Positions 51,540-64,000 of a stretch of 64,000 nucleotides of DNA are shown here, piece after piece (position 1 is the first letter of the stretch; every line of letters starts with the position of its first letter). The notes beneath the pieces were generated by a model. The model was not told the origin of the DNA. It worked only from the letters and a program-made list of their open reading frames with translations, and did not search any database. The position numbers and the translations under genes are program-made. The DNA comes from Lineus longissimus. Taxonomy: Eukaryota > Nemertea > Pilidiophora > Heteronemertea > Lineidae. Where the stretch lies: the NCBI RefSeq assembly GCF_910592395.1, contig NC_088308.1, positions 18,927,501 through 18,991,500 on the forward strand, read 5' to 3'.

Positions 51540-52200
51540 TTGTAACTATCTAAGAACCGCCCTCGGTGATATCTCAGAAATGATATTAGTCAACAATCAT
51601 GATGTTAAGAGCGAGGAAGCCACTGCCGCTCTGCTTAAGATAGCATGGCCCGAAGGGAACTGCATGGAACGGGATGGGATGGTTCAGTGTGTTCTAGTGT
51701 AGTCTCAGAGTGCCTCTTTGCTTTGTGATAGTGATTCTGAATGGTCCTTGGTGTATGTTCAGAAACAATATCAACCACAAATCAGTATGTTCATATGAGA
51801 AGAATAGTGGTGCTACCCGACCTGGCCTCGTGGGAATCAGTCTGGATCACTATGTTGTGTTGTTCTTGTGAAGTCTCAAAGTGCCTCCTTACCAGATGAT
51901 GGCGATGTTGAATAGTCCTTGGTGTGTTTCGCAGGAACAATATCAAGCAACAATCAGTATGTTGAGAGTTAGAGAAGTCCCTTTGAGATTTGTATTGACA
52001 ATGTGCATTTCATACGTCTTGTTCACAACTGCCAAGCCTCGTGATAGCAACTGTGAGTAGTCTGTGGTGCATATCAGAAACGAGATCAACATTGCTACAT
52101 ATTGTTGTTGTTGTTGTTGTTGTTGTGTGTCTGCTAGCCCGGATATGCTAATATTAAACAGTCCTTGAAATGCATATCAACGAGATGATATCAAATCCAT
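51540..52200. repeat. Degenerate tandem array with a period of about 170-180 bp
   Basis: Copies share GTTCT(A/T)GTG-(n)-AGTCTCA(G/A)AGTGCCTC, GATAGTGATTCTGAATGGTCC/GATGTTGAATAGTCC, TTGGTGT and GGAACAATATCAA...CAATCAGTATGTT. The best-matched pair begins at 51691 and 51862, and weaker copies extend to about 52200. A (TTG)8 run lies at 52102-52125. Confidence 0.7.
52102..52125 (+). repeat. (TTG)8 microsatellite
   Basis: Eight uninterrupted TTG units inside the degenerate array, followed by TGTGTC. Confidence 0.95.
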
Positions 52201-52789
52201 CAATGGTCCAGATGTTGGGTGCTTGTCATTGCTTGTTCTGACATTAATGGCATCGATACAAGGGGTCATCAATCTAACCAAGATATATACTGTTAACCCA
52301 CATGATATTAGCAAGAACAAATACTGTTGAAACAAACATCATGGTTTGCCAAGGACCTTGTGAAGTGGCTTCTTGACCGAAGGATACAATACAAACAATA
52401 ATTTGTCACAATGAGCCAAATCTTTATGCCTTTGACGGCCAAAGGACTTCCAATAGAAGAAAGTAATAGTATTATGCTATGAACTTTGAATAGTTTCATC
52501 ACTGATTTCATCTTGAACTTCAAATGCTCTTGGAAAACATGAGTCGACCCTAAGTACCTTTGGACAATTATCCATCTGAGTACTTCGTATCAAATGATTT
52601 TCGTTTTTGATGACTCTGTTATGACATCAAGACATTTCATCACCGATTACACTCAGGAGATGAGAGCCGACTTCAAATGTTTCTACAATCGCTGCTGTTG
52701 CTCCTCAGAAACGTGCTTTAGCACTGGTTTGTAATAATGTAATAATCATGCATCATTACTGACGAGTCGCTTTATTTCTCCCCTGTTGC

Positions 52790-53330
52790 TTGCGTGGTAC
52801 TTGGCCTTGGTGAGTAGTTTGTCAGGCTTCACTAGAGGATGTGGGGTGGACGCTCACATGATACTTGGCTCATGTCATTATGGATGATGATGATGAGAGA
52901 TATTCTCGATTAACATTTTAATTGTATTGTTTGATTTCCTTGCTGGGAAATGTCATGCCTTATTGAGTAGTATGTGGGGCTTCATGGAGGGATGTGGGGT
53001 GGTTGAAGTTGCTCATTGTGAGGAGGGTGATGGACATAAGAGCACGAGGCAATGATGACAGTTTCGAGGTTTGATTGGTTCAATTGATTATTTTATTTCA
53101 TTGCCGGCAAAGGTTATCCCTTGGTGGGTTGTGGGGCTTCGTGGGAGGTTCAAGAGAGTCGTGATCTTGTAAGGAGGATGTTGGGGGCGTTTTAAGAGTG
53201 CAAGGCAATGATCCACAGTTTGATGGACGTGCTACGTGGTTGCATTGGTTCAATTGCTTGCTTTCAAAGCTGGCAAATGTTTTCCTTGAGTTGTGGGTCT
53301 TTAAGGGTGAGAGCACCAGCTGTGGTGTTC
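52790..53330. repeat. Degenerate tandem array with a period of about 150-170 bp
   Basis: Each unit holds (TC)AATTG-TT...TTTC-TTGC(T/C)GGNAA-TG followed by TTGNGTNGTNTGTGGGGCTTC and GGATGT(G/T)GGG. Units start near 52790, 52925, 53085 and 53250. The two minus-strand frames overlapping it have no family signature. Confidence 0.6.
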
Positions 53331-56300
53331 ATTTTGAAGAACCTTGTTAAATATGTTGAAAGAAAAGCATGATTGGTCGGTAAGAAGCTATTTGAAAAGA
53401 GTCCAATATCATATAAAAACTCAAGAATTGATATCGTCCTAATCAAGGTCTGTTTTCATTTGATACGAAGCCACATCGCCAAGTCGATCATCACATGATA
53501 TATTTGATCTTCATCAAAAAATCAACTGAGTAATCTCCTGTGTTATTTTTAGAAACATAACATTACCTCTGGAAATCAAACACCAGGAATAGAGTTGCTG
53601 CCTGGAATGTTTTTGTTGATTCTTGTGTGTGGCTGCTTGTCGTCTGCTCAAGTCTCTTTCAAAACAATCCAGGGTGATGTTGCTATTTTCATTCCCTGAC
53701 TCGAAATAGCTTGTGTTGAAAATATTGGTGTGAGTACTAAATACCTTGTGCTAAAACGTAGCTCTAGATAGTAAGTATGTTTATATGAAATGAATACCCC
53801 CACTAATGTTTTGAATGGATGCTTTTGTCAGTAGATCACTTTCTCCCCGGTAGGTGTACTGTGTTACATGGTCAGTCATCAGGCATCCAAGAACTTTCGA
53901 AAGCTCTCAGTGTAGGCTACATCGTGGATTAAGCATTGCTTTCATTCATTTCTCTATTAATCATCTTGATAACTGTAAGCTTTGAGATATCCTGATCCTT
54001 TGCAAACCATTTGATACATTAGTCACCTTGACCTTGACAGACAGCTATCGTTTAACCTTGACACAGTTAGCCAACATTGCAAGTGCTTTAAAATACAGGT
54101 GCATGCAGAAATTACACTGGCGATTTTAGCAAAGATGTGGTGAAACTATTTTCGAATCGTTTCATGCTGAAATTACTATATTAGCATGTACAACATTGTA
54201 CATCGGTACACAGAAAGTAATGGACAACTTAGGCTTAATTATCAGTCAACCAAAGTTACACCTTGAAGATCCCTGGTGTAGGATACTTCCCATAACTGAT
54301 CAACCATTCAATCTCTCAACTCCATTTCACCCTAACTAAGCCACATACCCATACACATTTAATGGCCATCACCTGCATCGATTTTCCATCAATATGGGAA
54401 TGAATTGAACTAAATAGACCGTTTCACTTTACTTTGTCAGTATTGCTGGCTTTATATTAATATACAGTTTCCTGAATTTCACGTAAATTTGATGTGGCAA
54501 CGTTGGGTCGATACACGGTAAGCAGTGCACGTGTTTACTACCACAACCAATTGGTTATTAACCTGTCTAATCAATGGTTTACCTGCCTACCCTAAATGCA
54601 CTTTACACAGGTTAGCTAGGTACACATCCGCCAATAAACAAGAATATAAACCCGTCAATTGACATGACATGTACTTGTCTGGAGCAGTTGGCGGTGAGAG
54701 GGAGGGTTCGTGGTGAGAGAGGAAGTGTCTGATGTCTCAGTTTAAAGATATCAATAGGCCAAGTGATCGACCAAAAGACTACTATAAAAGACTGCTTTAG
54801 ATGTGAATTTCTAGAAGAGTATATCCATAGATAGCAATCTCATTGTCTTCAAGAGGAGGTGTTATCAGATGGGACAGAGATAACTACTTTTGAAGAGGGC
54901 CTGGAAGTGTTTCGGTTACAAACCATTTAAAGTTGATTAGATTCCTCTTCCTCTTGAAAACGTCCTGACACTCACAGTGATATCATTTGAAAGCAATCAA
55001 ATGCCCACTTGACACGTGGAAATCTTCCCCTCATCATGCACCAATCCATTTCCTCAACTCCTACCGATTTACCAACATTGCACCCTAATCACGCCGCACA
55101 CACCGCAGTGAGTAATTTGCCCAAACACCCAATTGGAGGCTCACTTTTCAACAATATCAGAATAAAACCGTCAGAATCCCTGCTCATTTGAACCAATCTA
55201 TTTCCCCATTCACAGGTGATGAATGCTCTCTCATCTTTTATGGGGAGAAATGAAAAGTACCGTTGGCTGATGAGGATGTGGTGCTGCTATTCTTAGAGTT
55301 GTTTGTGATTGCTCAGCTTTTTGCTCTTGGTGTGTTACCTTTACCTTTGATACCGTGATCTATCTCAGTCGCAAATGAGTTCACTCGGCTTATTCGGTTT
55401 TATTGACAATGAAAAATTCTTCATCTTCCTGTAGGGAAATGGCAAAGTTGTTCCTGTAAAAACTTTACTAAGATGCTTTACAACCCATTTTGCCTTAATG
55501 GCATGATCTTTATCTGGGGTACATCCTTGCCCCTCCTCCTAATTTGTGGAAAATCTTTGAAGTCTATGATGAATTTAGTGAAATTGAACAAAGCTAACTG
55601 CAAAAAGCACCATGGCACAATCCCATTTTCAGGCTCATGGATCCAACCCTGATTTATATATTCAAAGTGTGGTGACTTGATGAAGTGCAGCTATGATCAG
55701 ACTGATCTACATGTAAGCGACATTTGTTAATATGATCTTTTGTGAAATTCATTTCACTTGTCTTTTTTCTTCGGGCACTTCTCACCTTTAACCATTAAGT
55801 TAAAGTGCATTGTTAATGATACTGCTGTCTACCTTGACTCGAAGTTTCCTTTCTTTCCATCATTTGGCGCCATTTGCTGGATAGGTCTGCTTACTTCTCC
55901 TACCATGGTATGATGATAAGCTGCAGCCTTGGGCACCCTCTCCTCTTGGCTTATGTATCTTTTATCAGTTTTGCACTCAAGTTAAGCGTTGAAATGTTAG
56001 GATGTTTTTCCTTGGCTTGACATTTGCTTGGTGTTTCAGTCATTACGTTATTGGATTGTGCCACCCGCAGTAACAACTTTTACTCCTCCTCTAATACGTT
56101 TCAACTCAAATGCTAAACATTAGCCCTCAGAAGCATATGATAACAACACTGATTGCCTCAGGCCCTAGCTTCTTTCAAAATAGTGCCTTTCCTCAACTTG
56201 CTTTTTCAGAAAGTGCTTTATAGTTTGCCAGGTTTGCAGTGGAAATATATTGCAGTGCACACTAGAGATGCCTATTGTATGCTGTAACTTAAAGTTCACA

Positions 56301-59300
56301 TGCAAGGGGATTTTTTTTGACCAGTGCTTCCTTGACTTCTTCCTGTCGTGGAAATAGTCCGCTGATGATGAAGTTGCCCTTTTTGTGTTGCAACCTGGAA
56401 ACTCCTTCATCTATTTCCTGGAACCTCCTTGGCAATGTTGTTTTGTTACCTGCAAGATATTCATTTATTTTACCTCCTGCTCCCATTGGCTTTTCTTTTG
56501 TCTTACACATAGTCCATGGTTCTGTGGTTGGTCAGATCTTGTGTACATTAGAGTATATTCTAATGCAGGAAATGTACAACAATTTCTGCTCAAGATATTT
56601 TTAGATTGAGATTGATTTGGTTTCAGCTTAACTTGGTCGCAATCACCTATGTCTAGTTATCAAGTTATACATTACTTGTACAGCTTATGATGACCAACTC
56701 ATACTGAACTAGACAGAAAATACATTACTTTATATTACCTTTGCCTAGCTGATATATCATGTGTATTGACCTTAGCGTTCAGCCCAATAATAGCTTTCTC
56801 TCTTGGGTTGTTGGTTCGCACTTTACCACTTTTCCATGATGTCTAATCCTGGTTTATTCATCTTAGATTGTTTTCGGTGATTCTTGTGATTGTGGAGGTT
56901 GTGTCTCTCATGTCCTCGATTTATTGCATTGGGGCGATAGCGTAAACATCTTCTGATATTCCTGTTATGGTGCAATACCGGAAATATTTATCATGCTGAT
57001 GATTGTAATATCAGAGATTGTGAAGATTTTTTGTTAGGTCATACAAAATGCTTTTCTTGATTTAAAGCAAATGAGCACACTGGGCTTAAAGATGCTTTCC
57101 TATGATACTAGATAAAAGCCTGCTCCTAAATAGATTGAGGGATGAATGAATGGATTGTCCATAGACTCTCAATATACGATCCACCCAGGTGATTTTCAAA
57201 CTGATGGTAGGTTGAATGGTGAAGCGGGCAATCGAGATTGGTGTTGTTTGCAACACTCACTAACTGATGGTATCTATTCTTCATCAAGGTAATGCTCCCG
57301 TGTGGATTCTGAACCCAACTGTTTGTGCATTCCACGATAATGGTTCGATTAGATGGAATCAGGTTGGCAAACAACACTGTACATGTTCTATGTGCCAATG
57401 TGCATTCTTGCATATGTATTTTAGGACAGCTTATTTTGAATTGGATGGGAAATTATGTTGAGAAACTCGGAGTTTGGCTCTGCAGTTAGATCAGTACTGC
57501 AATAACCTGTAGTATATAAAGATTGAGAATACAGGTACGCAATATTTGCTTACTGGAATGATTGCATATTTTATCATAATCGTCACTTTAATGAAGAAAA
57601 TGTTGGTGATATTAGAACATACATTGTAGGTACAAGCACTGCAGGCTCCTTCAAATTTCTTAGCGTGTGCGTGTGTGGGAGGGGGGGGGCAGCTAGACAC
57701 CTACCCTGTAGAACTTGAGTAAGGCTCCGTCTAGAAATTAACAGCTGCTGGTATTTCTCACAATTCACCAAAGTATCTCCCCAGGACAATTCCCAAAGTT
57801 TCTGAAGCTGCAATTTCAGACCATGATAATGTGCTGTTGAGAGGTAACCCACCCTGGTGCAACAAAACTCTATGCGTTGATGAAATTGTTACTGATGTTA
57901 TTCTATTTTTTCTTTTCATATTTGGTTATCCATTGACAACAAATAGGTATGTACCCATCTCTTTTGACCTCAATAATATTTGTGTGTTTTAAATTCACTA
58001 GAAAGTTAATCTGTAGAGTTGTCACTTTTAGAACTTGCTAAGTGTCTTTCAATAAAAAAACATCCCATCCAACTGAAGAAGAGATGTTTGCAGCGTCTTT
58101 CTTCTCTACCTTTGCTTAATGAAAACTTTACTTTTGAACAGATTGCCTGGCTTAATGGAAGTCACTTAGTACCATTGATTCTGTTACCTAGGGCGATGAC
58201 AGACGCTAACTGTAATTCCACTAAAACTGCCCTGTTTCCCTGTACAAATTATACACAAATATGTTGTAGATGTTGTACTTTTTAGGATGAAATGTCTGCT
58301 CGCCTTAATTGCTCTTCAAAGGGCGTAATTAGACATCGCTGATTAACTAGTCTGCGAGACAATAAAGAGATAACATGGATCCCTTGTGTCAGCGATATCC
58401 TTTGTTAGAGATTTGAGTCATGGCAAGTGTGCGCTGACAGTTGTCTTAATATTGGCCTCTAGGGGGCGATAGTATCTTTGGCAAGTTAGCGATAGGTTGC
58501 TCTGGCATACTGGTGTTACGTTTCTTTTTCTTTTATGTCTGTTTTAATCTGTTATTTGTTGCAGAGAGTGCATGTTGACACATCTGGAGACTGGAAAGTC
58601 CAATGAAACCATCTTGAACTATCAAGGGCGATGCGCCTAAACAACTAGAGATTTTTGCTGCAGTGACCTGTGACAGGAGGAACATAATGTTTCTTCAAAG
58701 CCGTGAAGAATTGTTGTTGCTGTTGCTGATATTTACATGTTTACTTGTTCATGAGTTTTATCCTGCACACCTTTTCAGCACAATTGAACCATACGGAATT
58801 CCATCCAGAACATTTCACATATTCTTAAATCATTCTCATAATATTTCCAACCTTGATATGGAGGAATGCCGAAAAAGATCAAAATGTCTATAACTCGCCT
58901 TACTGCATTGACTAAATACTGTGCGTAATTGGATTGGCAGCTTCCTATATATTTAGCTGGCTAAACACCTGGGTGTTACGCATAAATATATATACAATGA
59001 TTGGGCGTAAGCTAAAATTGGGGTATAAATCTGATTCTTGGCCCTTCAGATGCTGAGCTTGTTAAGTAATCCAGGTATATCTCAGATCCTGATCTAAATG
59101 TTCATCATCTTGATGGTATGTTGCTCCTGGTGTTGGCACTAATGTGCTTTTCTAGATAACTTACATGCAGGTAGTGATTGGAGATAGTATTGATCGACTC
59201 CTGAAGACATCAGGAAAATACTGATGTTGATATTGATGATATCCTTTGACCTTGTGTTGTATTGATTTTGTTCAGCCTGGGCGATTATGGACCAAGTCCT

Positions 59301-59404
59301 GGCAGTTCACGTTCACAGTACTTGGTTGTGAAACATTCACACTTTTACCACTTATGGCATGGCGCCCACACCTACATTATAGGCCACGTCAACCTCAGTC
59401 CCAA
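53331..59404. other. Intron-like DNA, no structure recognised
   Basis: AT-rich, with only short ORFs lacking any recognisable domain on either strand. A small nuclear-receptor-like cluster (ACCTTGACCTTGAC) sits near 54027-54040. I see no exon, RNA gene or mobile element here. Confidence 0.45.
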
Positions 59405-59685
59405 CCCAATGAGGCAGGTTATCGCAGGTCGTACCCAGAGGGCCAGGTCACCCCATTCTCACCCCGATGAGGATAGGCCACCCCAGCAGCCTCCAGTCAG
59501 CTACAATGAGGGACATCAACCTGAGTATCCTCTTATCCTCTGCAATGAGGACATGTCACCCTCAAATCAAATGCAGTGGATGGAGGCGAGGTCACCCTCG
59601 GTTGTAGGCAATGAGAACTGGTCAGTTTCTGTCGTCTTTTGTTGTATGCAATGAGGACAGGTCAACCCCAGCTGTACATACCTGG
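59405..59685. repeat. Degenerate tandem repeat based on GCAATGAGGACAGGTCACCC
   Basis: Variants of CAATGAGG(A/G)-CA(G/T)GTCA-CCC recur at irregular spacing of about 40-70 bp (for example near 59409, 59465, 59504, 59542 and 59650). The repeat accounts for a 130-codon plus-strand open frame rich in Pro, Ser and Asn that begins just after a TTTTGTTCAG acceptor-like site. Confidence 0.5.
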
Positions 59686-62600
59686 GCTACAGTCTCTCTT
59701 ACAGCAGTTATTGGCCACCTCCAGCGGTACTTCATCAGGAAAGACGCAATAGATTTGTTACTTCAGCTTAATCAATCATTCCAAGTCTACATTAGCTAGT
59801 GCTAATTCATTATTTACAAGATGGAAACAAGTCTGGAAATCTATATGGAAGGTGGATGGCGACTTTGTAGAAGTTATAGGTTGCACTCCATCTTGGCTAT
59901 ACACTCTCAGAAAGAAAGGTTTTTGGGCTTTAGAAAGGTTTTTTGGCCAACCCAAAAGTGCACCCCAAAGTGGATTTTCAGCAAAATAAAATACCCCTTA
60001 AGGCATTTCTGAGAGAGTACCATGGTCAGATTTAATGTTTAATCTGAGGGAAATCTTGAAAAGCCTGGCGGGTACTGAGGTTCGAAGTTATATGGTCGTT
60101 ACATATATAAATTTGCCATCAACAATTATTTTCTAGATGGGCACATCAATTCCTGGGATCATTTGGTGCAACATGCAAGATAGTAATCATTAGAGGACTG
60201 AGCGTCAAGAATTGGCATTGTTTTATACTCCAGAGACAATATTTGGATGATTTGATAGTAATGGCAGAAATTGGTGTCACTTAGAAACTTTGGTGCAAAA
60301 AAATAGAACCAAAACAAAACTTGTTCAGGGCACATCAACCATTGCCATCGGGAAGTCCTCCATAGCTCACCCAAAAGCAGATTGACTTGCCCCCACGGGA
60401 CCAAAACCGAATTAGATATGGCCCTTTGAGCAAATAAATGTAGATGTGCTAGTTCTCCCCAAGTGTTAATTTTGCCCATTGTTCTAGCTCACCTGATGAC
60501 ATAAATCAAGGGGCAGATTTCCGATATGAGGTTCCCAACGGCCACTGTAGCACACTACAATGTCATTAACGAGCTTGCATCATAAACCATACATGATGGC
60601 CTCCACCGACAAAATGACCCAGCCAAAGCTTACCAAGGAGACGCAAATGGCTTGCGTATCAGTTTAACACAGTCACTTTTGACACCATCGTGGAATTAAA
60701 TCATACTGAATTAAATGAACGCAATGTAAAATTTGGGATGGAGAGGGATCTGAACCCCAAACATCCCTGTTCATGTTTAATGCTGTCTCATTGCTACACG
60801 ATTGCAGTCCCAATGTAAATCAAATATCAAGTTTCCGTGTCTAAGTGGCACTATCCAACAATCCATTGCTCTCCACATAAAACCAATTAAATCCATAATT
60901 ATGTGCAACACGGCTTCATTGATATGTTAATGTCCCCGTGAGGGAATCATTGGATACGCTGGTTGGCAGTTCATCTTCGGTTGGAAACAATAGGAGTTGT
61001 CTCCAACCAAGATACACAGGATGAAGGGATTTTCATAATTGAGACAATCTTCTGACGATTTTGGTGTATTATGAGCATCCCTTATGATTGGGCGATGAAA
61101 ACTTGATCCGGTTTGAAAACGCTGCGTAGAGTGCCATCATAATTGAACGAGTCATTTTGCGATCTAATGCGGAATTTTAAAACTGTCATCAAGCTCATGT
61201 TAACATGATCTGCCTGAGGTGACTGGTTGGGGACTTCGTTAAAAGGTCAAAGGTTATTGCATCATTATTTGTGATTGCCATTTAGAATGTGGAGCTAATT
61301 AGTGTATAATAATTCAATTACATTTTGTAATGTACATGTAGGCCAGATTGTTTTATGTTGTTTCAAAATAAAAACTAATGATATTGGCTGTGAATTTGTA
61401 ATTTATTAGCTGAAACAACCCAGCTCTTATTTCTTCTCCTCTTTGTTGTACGAAAGCTGGAATTGTTTTTTTTCCCGTGAGTAGATTAGTGCCCTGAGCA
61501 AATTAAAACTGGTTGAAAATGAAACACCAGGCAGTAACGTGTCCACCCCCACATATCTGTCATCAAATTTTTTTTATTCATTTTGAGCTTTGTATAATTC
61601 TTTTATAGCTTACTGCTAAATTTGATTTCATCCAACAATAACTGGAAATAGAGACAGATTTTTTTATCAATTATGTCACACTAATATAGCACCGTGAACA
61701 TAGCTGTGAATTTAAAAATATTCAATTGGCACTTTTAAGGCTGATTGTACTTTTATGAGATATCCTTCATCGCAACCATGTGGAAACACTGAAAGTGTGT
61801 TTTATCACCAAACAGAACATTGAATTTGTTTACATTCTTACCATCATTTAATTCTAAAATCAGTAAAAGTCATCAAAATTCCATTAATGGCCTCAGAATG
61901 TTGTTTCCAACTCTCACCACACAATAGTCTAGGCTATTCAAAATCTCATCAAATCAGGTTGTCATTTGTTTGATCGTTGATTAAATTCAATTAATTTCAA
62001 AAGGTTTTAATCAGCCTTTTCGATGCCTTTGTAATGCAACCCAACAATAGGCACAACCAATTAAATACTGAAATATTAATCGATGTTTGTTTAAATCCTT
62101 TATATTTTAATAATCGATGATGATATCGGCAATTAGTCAACAAGCGCATGAGGAAGCATGATATTGAGTTACCAAGGTTGGCTAACAAAATATTTCACGA
62201 TGTTGAAGACCAAGAACAGCTCATCCAATTGTGCGTGTCAGCTTAAGATTAATGGAATTACCAATACATTCCTGTACAAACTTAACATGTTATTCTAGTC
62301 ATCTCGTGATGCAATTGATTCTAAATGAAAAGGACATGACAAGCCGCTTCACATTGTCATCAAATTTAGCTTGAATCAGCTGTATAAAATGTACAAGAAT
62401 TTGTATGAAATGCAGAGGTGATGCTTGCCAAGTTCGATTGAAACTTTAGTTAAATCTATTCCATCTGGCACTTGACCTGGAGCTCAGTGTATAAATGAAC
62501 AGATTTACATGATACGTTTTTATCAGGTTGACTTGAAATTTGGGTTAAATATCACAAAAGCTATCATAAAATCTGATGGAACTATGACCATTAAAGCACC

Positions 62601-64000
62601 CCTTAAATTGCCAGTGACAAAGCTAAATCTGGTGGTGGGTATCCCCACGGGAGGCAGCGAATCCTCCCCTCCGGTGGCCAATGAGAGACAAAGGCGATCT
62701 CTCGTCTTTGAAGACTGCCTCAACAATGGGAAACATTGGCGTGAAAGATTGGTGAGAACAAAGACCTGTCGCCATAGTCATGATAGAAGGGTTATTGATT
62801 CGATTTTTGTGGTGTCTGTTCATGAGCATTGTTCTTATGGTGTAGCCAGGTTTGCCCAGCATTGCTCTAAAGTGTTCGTGTAAAAACATTACCAATTTGC
62901 TTTTGATTTCCATTGAGTTTCTTTTTGCATATCAATTTTAAATGATTGATGATTTTAACACATAATTTCTGCATTTTAAACAATATTGCCCAAAACCATG
63001 AAAATATGGGGTTCTCAAATTACAAATGTTGTACTTTGAAGAAATAGCAAATACTTCAGGAAATGAAATCTTATACATAACATCTGATTAAGAGGACAAA
63101 CTTTGCTATGTTGTGCAATCCAGGAATGGGCCAGTTCCCCAGACGACTAATTTATCACCAAGATTACTGCTGGGAGTGGCAACGAATGATCTAAGAGCGC
63201 TAATTTACTGCGGCAAACAAAGCGGGGACAATCCGAGTAGTCATCGGCTATTCAAATCTGGTTAGCTATGAACAGATTGGGCTTGACTGAGACAATGCTG
63301 CACGTTACTCATTTGAATCGGAGAGAAGAGCATTTCAATTAGAGATCATTTGTGCATTGGTTTGTATGGCACAAAGGCTCAATAGTGGTCTGAATAGCTC
63401 AGTGCTTCCTGATGGTTTTATTGATAAACTGTGATGACTCTTAACTAATGTTGTGGCCGAGTTTATTATATTATGTTTCGGTGCTTTTGTAGATTTTTTA
63501 TGGATTTTTGCGCACAGTATGGTACACTCGGAAGTCGGAAACTATTGTAGAAGTACTGTATGTTATATTCAAATTGTTATTTAAAAACACTGACATGCGA
63601 CTTGTTTTGAGACAATCAATTTATACGTGAATATGGCATCGAGTTACACTTTATCATAAGTCCGCTTCATTTGGGAAAACAGATAACTTTACTTCATGTG
63701 ATATTGACCAACTGTTTTTTTTGCACTTAGTGACTTGCTTTGTGATCTGCATCCCCAATGTGACAGTTCAAAAATCACCATTAGTTACAAAAACAACACT
63801 GTATTTGGTTGTCATTAGGATCTTCGGTCAGTCTGTCAACCATAAAAACCTTACCGTTTTTGGTTTTACTATTTTCAGATGATCTATGGATGATGGGTAC
63901 CCTAATTGGTCCTAGATGTCTGTTCTGTGGTTGACATTTAAAATACCATCAAATGTGATACTCTTGATTGTTTTGGCTGTTCTTTAACTGTAGTTTGTTC
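59686..64000. other. Intron-like DNA, 3' end of window
   Basis: It contains a tRNA-like relic at 60740-60800. The part at 60880-61400 is rich in TAAT/ATTA motifs with AGGTCAAAGGTTATTGCATC-like elements and could be regulatory. A 124-codon frame at 62509-62883 has no recognisable family. Nothing else stands out. Confidence 0.45.
60740..60800 (-). repeat. tRNA-derived SINE-like relic
   Basis: On the minus strand: TGTAGCAATGAGAC (A-box-like), then GGGATGTTTGGGGTTCAGATCCC. Its T-arm (GGTTCAGATCC) is close to the B-box consensus. The acceptor and D stems are not clearly formed. Confidence 0.4.

Noticed and set aside
58663-58893. SREELLLLLL peptide as the ZMIZ1 EELGRLLLL segment
   Set aside because: Lacks the preceding SSWC and the following RHQKSR; leucine run is a TTG/CTG-type low-complexity stretch.
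59262-59654. 130-codon plus-strand frame after a TTTTGTTCAG acceptor-like site
   Set aside because: Tempting as a Pro-rich ZMIZ1 exon, but the usable phase after the ZMIZ1 exon gives an early stop, most of the frame is degenerate repeat, and no residues match the family.
60486-60500. AGCTCACCTGATGAC as another head of the interspersed repeat
   Set aside because: Only about 10 bases match and nothing downstream resembles the element.
62509-62883. 124-codon plus-strand frame overlapped by two minus-strand frames
   Set aside because: No family signature; open frames on both strands point to composition rather than coding.

Overview
This is a gene-poor stretch of animal nuclear DNA. It is AT-rich and has no dense open reading frames, no bacterial-type operons and no rRNA. 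It does have spliceosomal intron/exon borders, microsatellites, minisatellites and interspersed repeats. A hairpin-headed repeat starting AGCTCACCT and followed by a CGT-rich stretch (45988-47116, with partial relatives near 19.5 kb and 39.4 kb) resembles repeats I remember from molluscs and other lophotrochozoans. I therefore lean to a marine lophotrochozoan invertebrate, probably mollusc-like. This rests on memory and is not proven.

The one coding feature I can name with confidence is a single internal exon on the + strand at 17712-17817. It encodes 35 residues that match the N-terminal region of ZMIZ1 (a PIAS-like transcriptional coactivator; Drosophila relative tonalli). It has good splice sites and the expected phases (0 in, 1 out). 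I searched by eye for the neighbouring ZMIZ1 exons (the DWCGDPRAF-type exon upstream and the LLSSWCEELGR-type exon downstream) and did not find them. Most of the window is therefore best read as two very large introns: about 17.7 kb or more before the exon and up to 46 kb or more after it. A second, weaker exon candidate lies at 34178-34259. It has an ATG in good context and an acidic 26-residue open frame. It ends at a strong GTAAGT donor in phase 1, the same phase in which the ZMIZ1 exon ends, so it could be an alternative first exon of the same gene.

Layout: 1-7.1 kb is intron or flank with a 148-bp fold-back palindrome (943-1090), a dispersed repeat near 1.9-2.1 kb and a tRNA-like SINE relic (4194-4262). 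7.1-16 kb holds a chain of short degenerate tandem duplications (about 7.2, 8.0, 10.7, 11.9, 12.8, 14.4 and 15.7 kb). 17.7 kb is the ZMIZ1 exon. 19.5-19.9 kb is a truncated copy of the hairpin-headed repeat. 21.75-22.61 kb is a 29-bp minisatellite of about 30 units. 27.98-28.54 kb carries a pair of separated direct repeats. 31.5 and 33.0 kb carry tRNA-like relics. 34.2 kb is the candidate exon. 46.0-47.1 kb is the full-length hairpin-headed repeat with three modules of about 300 bp, each carrying a DR3-type nuclear-receptor half-site pair. 49.6-53.3 kb is a second cluster of local tandem duplications. 54-64 kb is mostly featureless intron-like DNA with a degenerate repeat at 59.4 kb.

I saw no CRISPR array, no intact transposase or reverse transcriptase, no canonical tRNA or rRNA, and no second recognisable protein gene. 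The other open frames are short, have no family signature, and are explained by repeats or chance.
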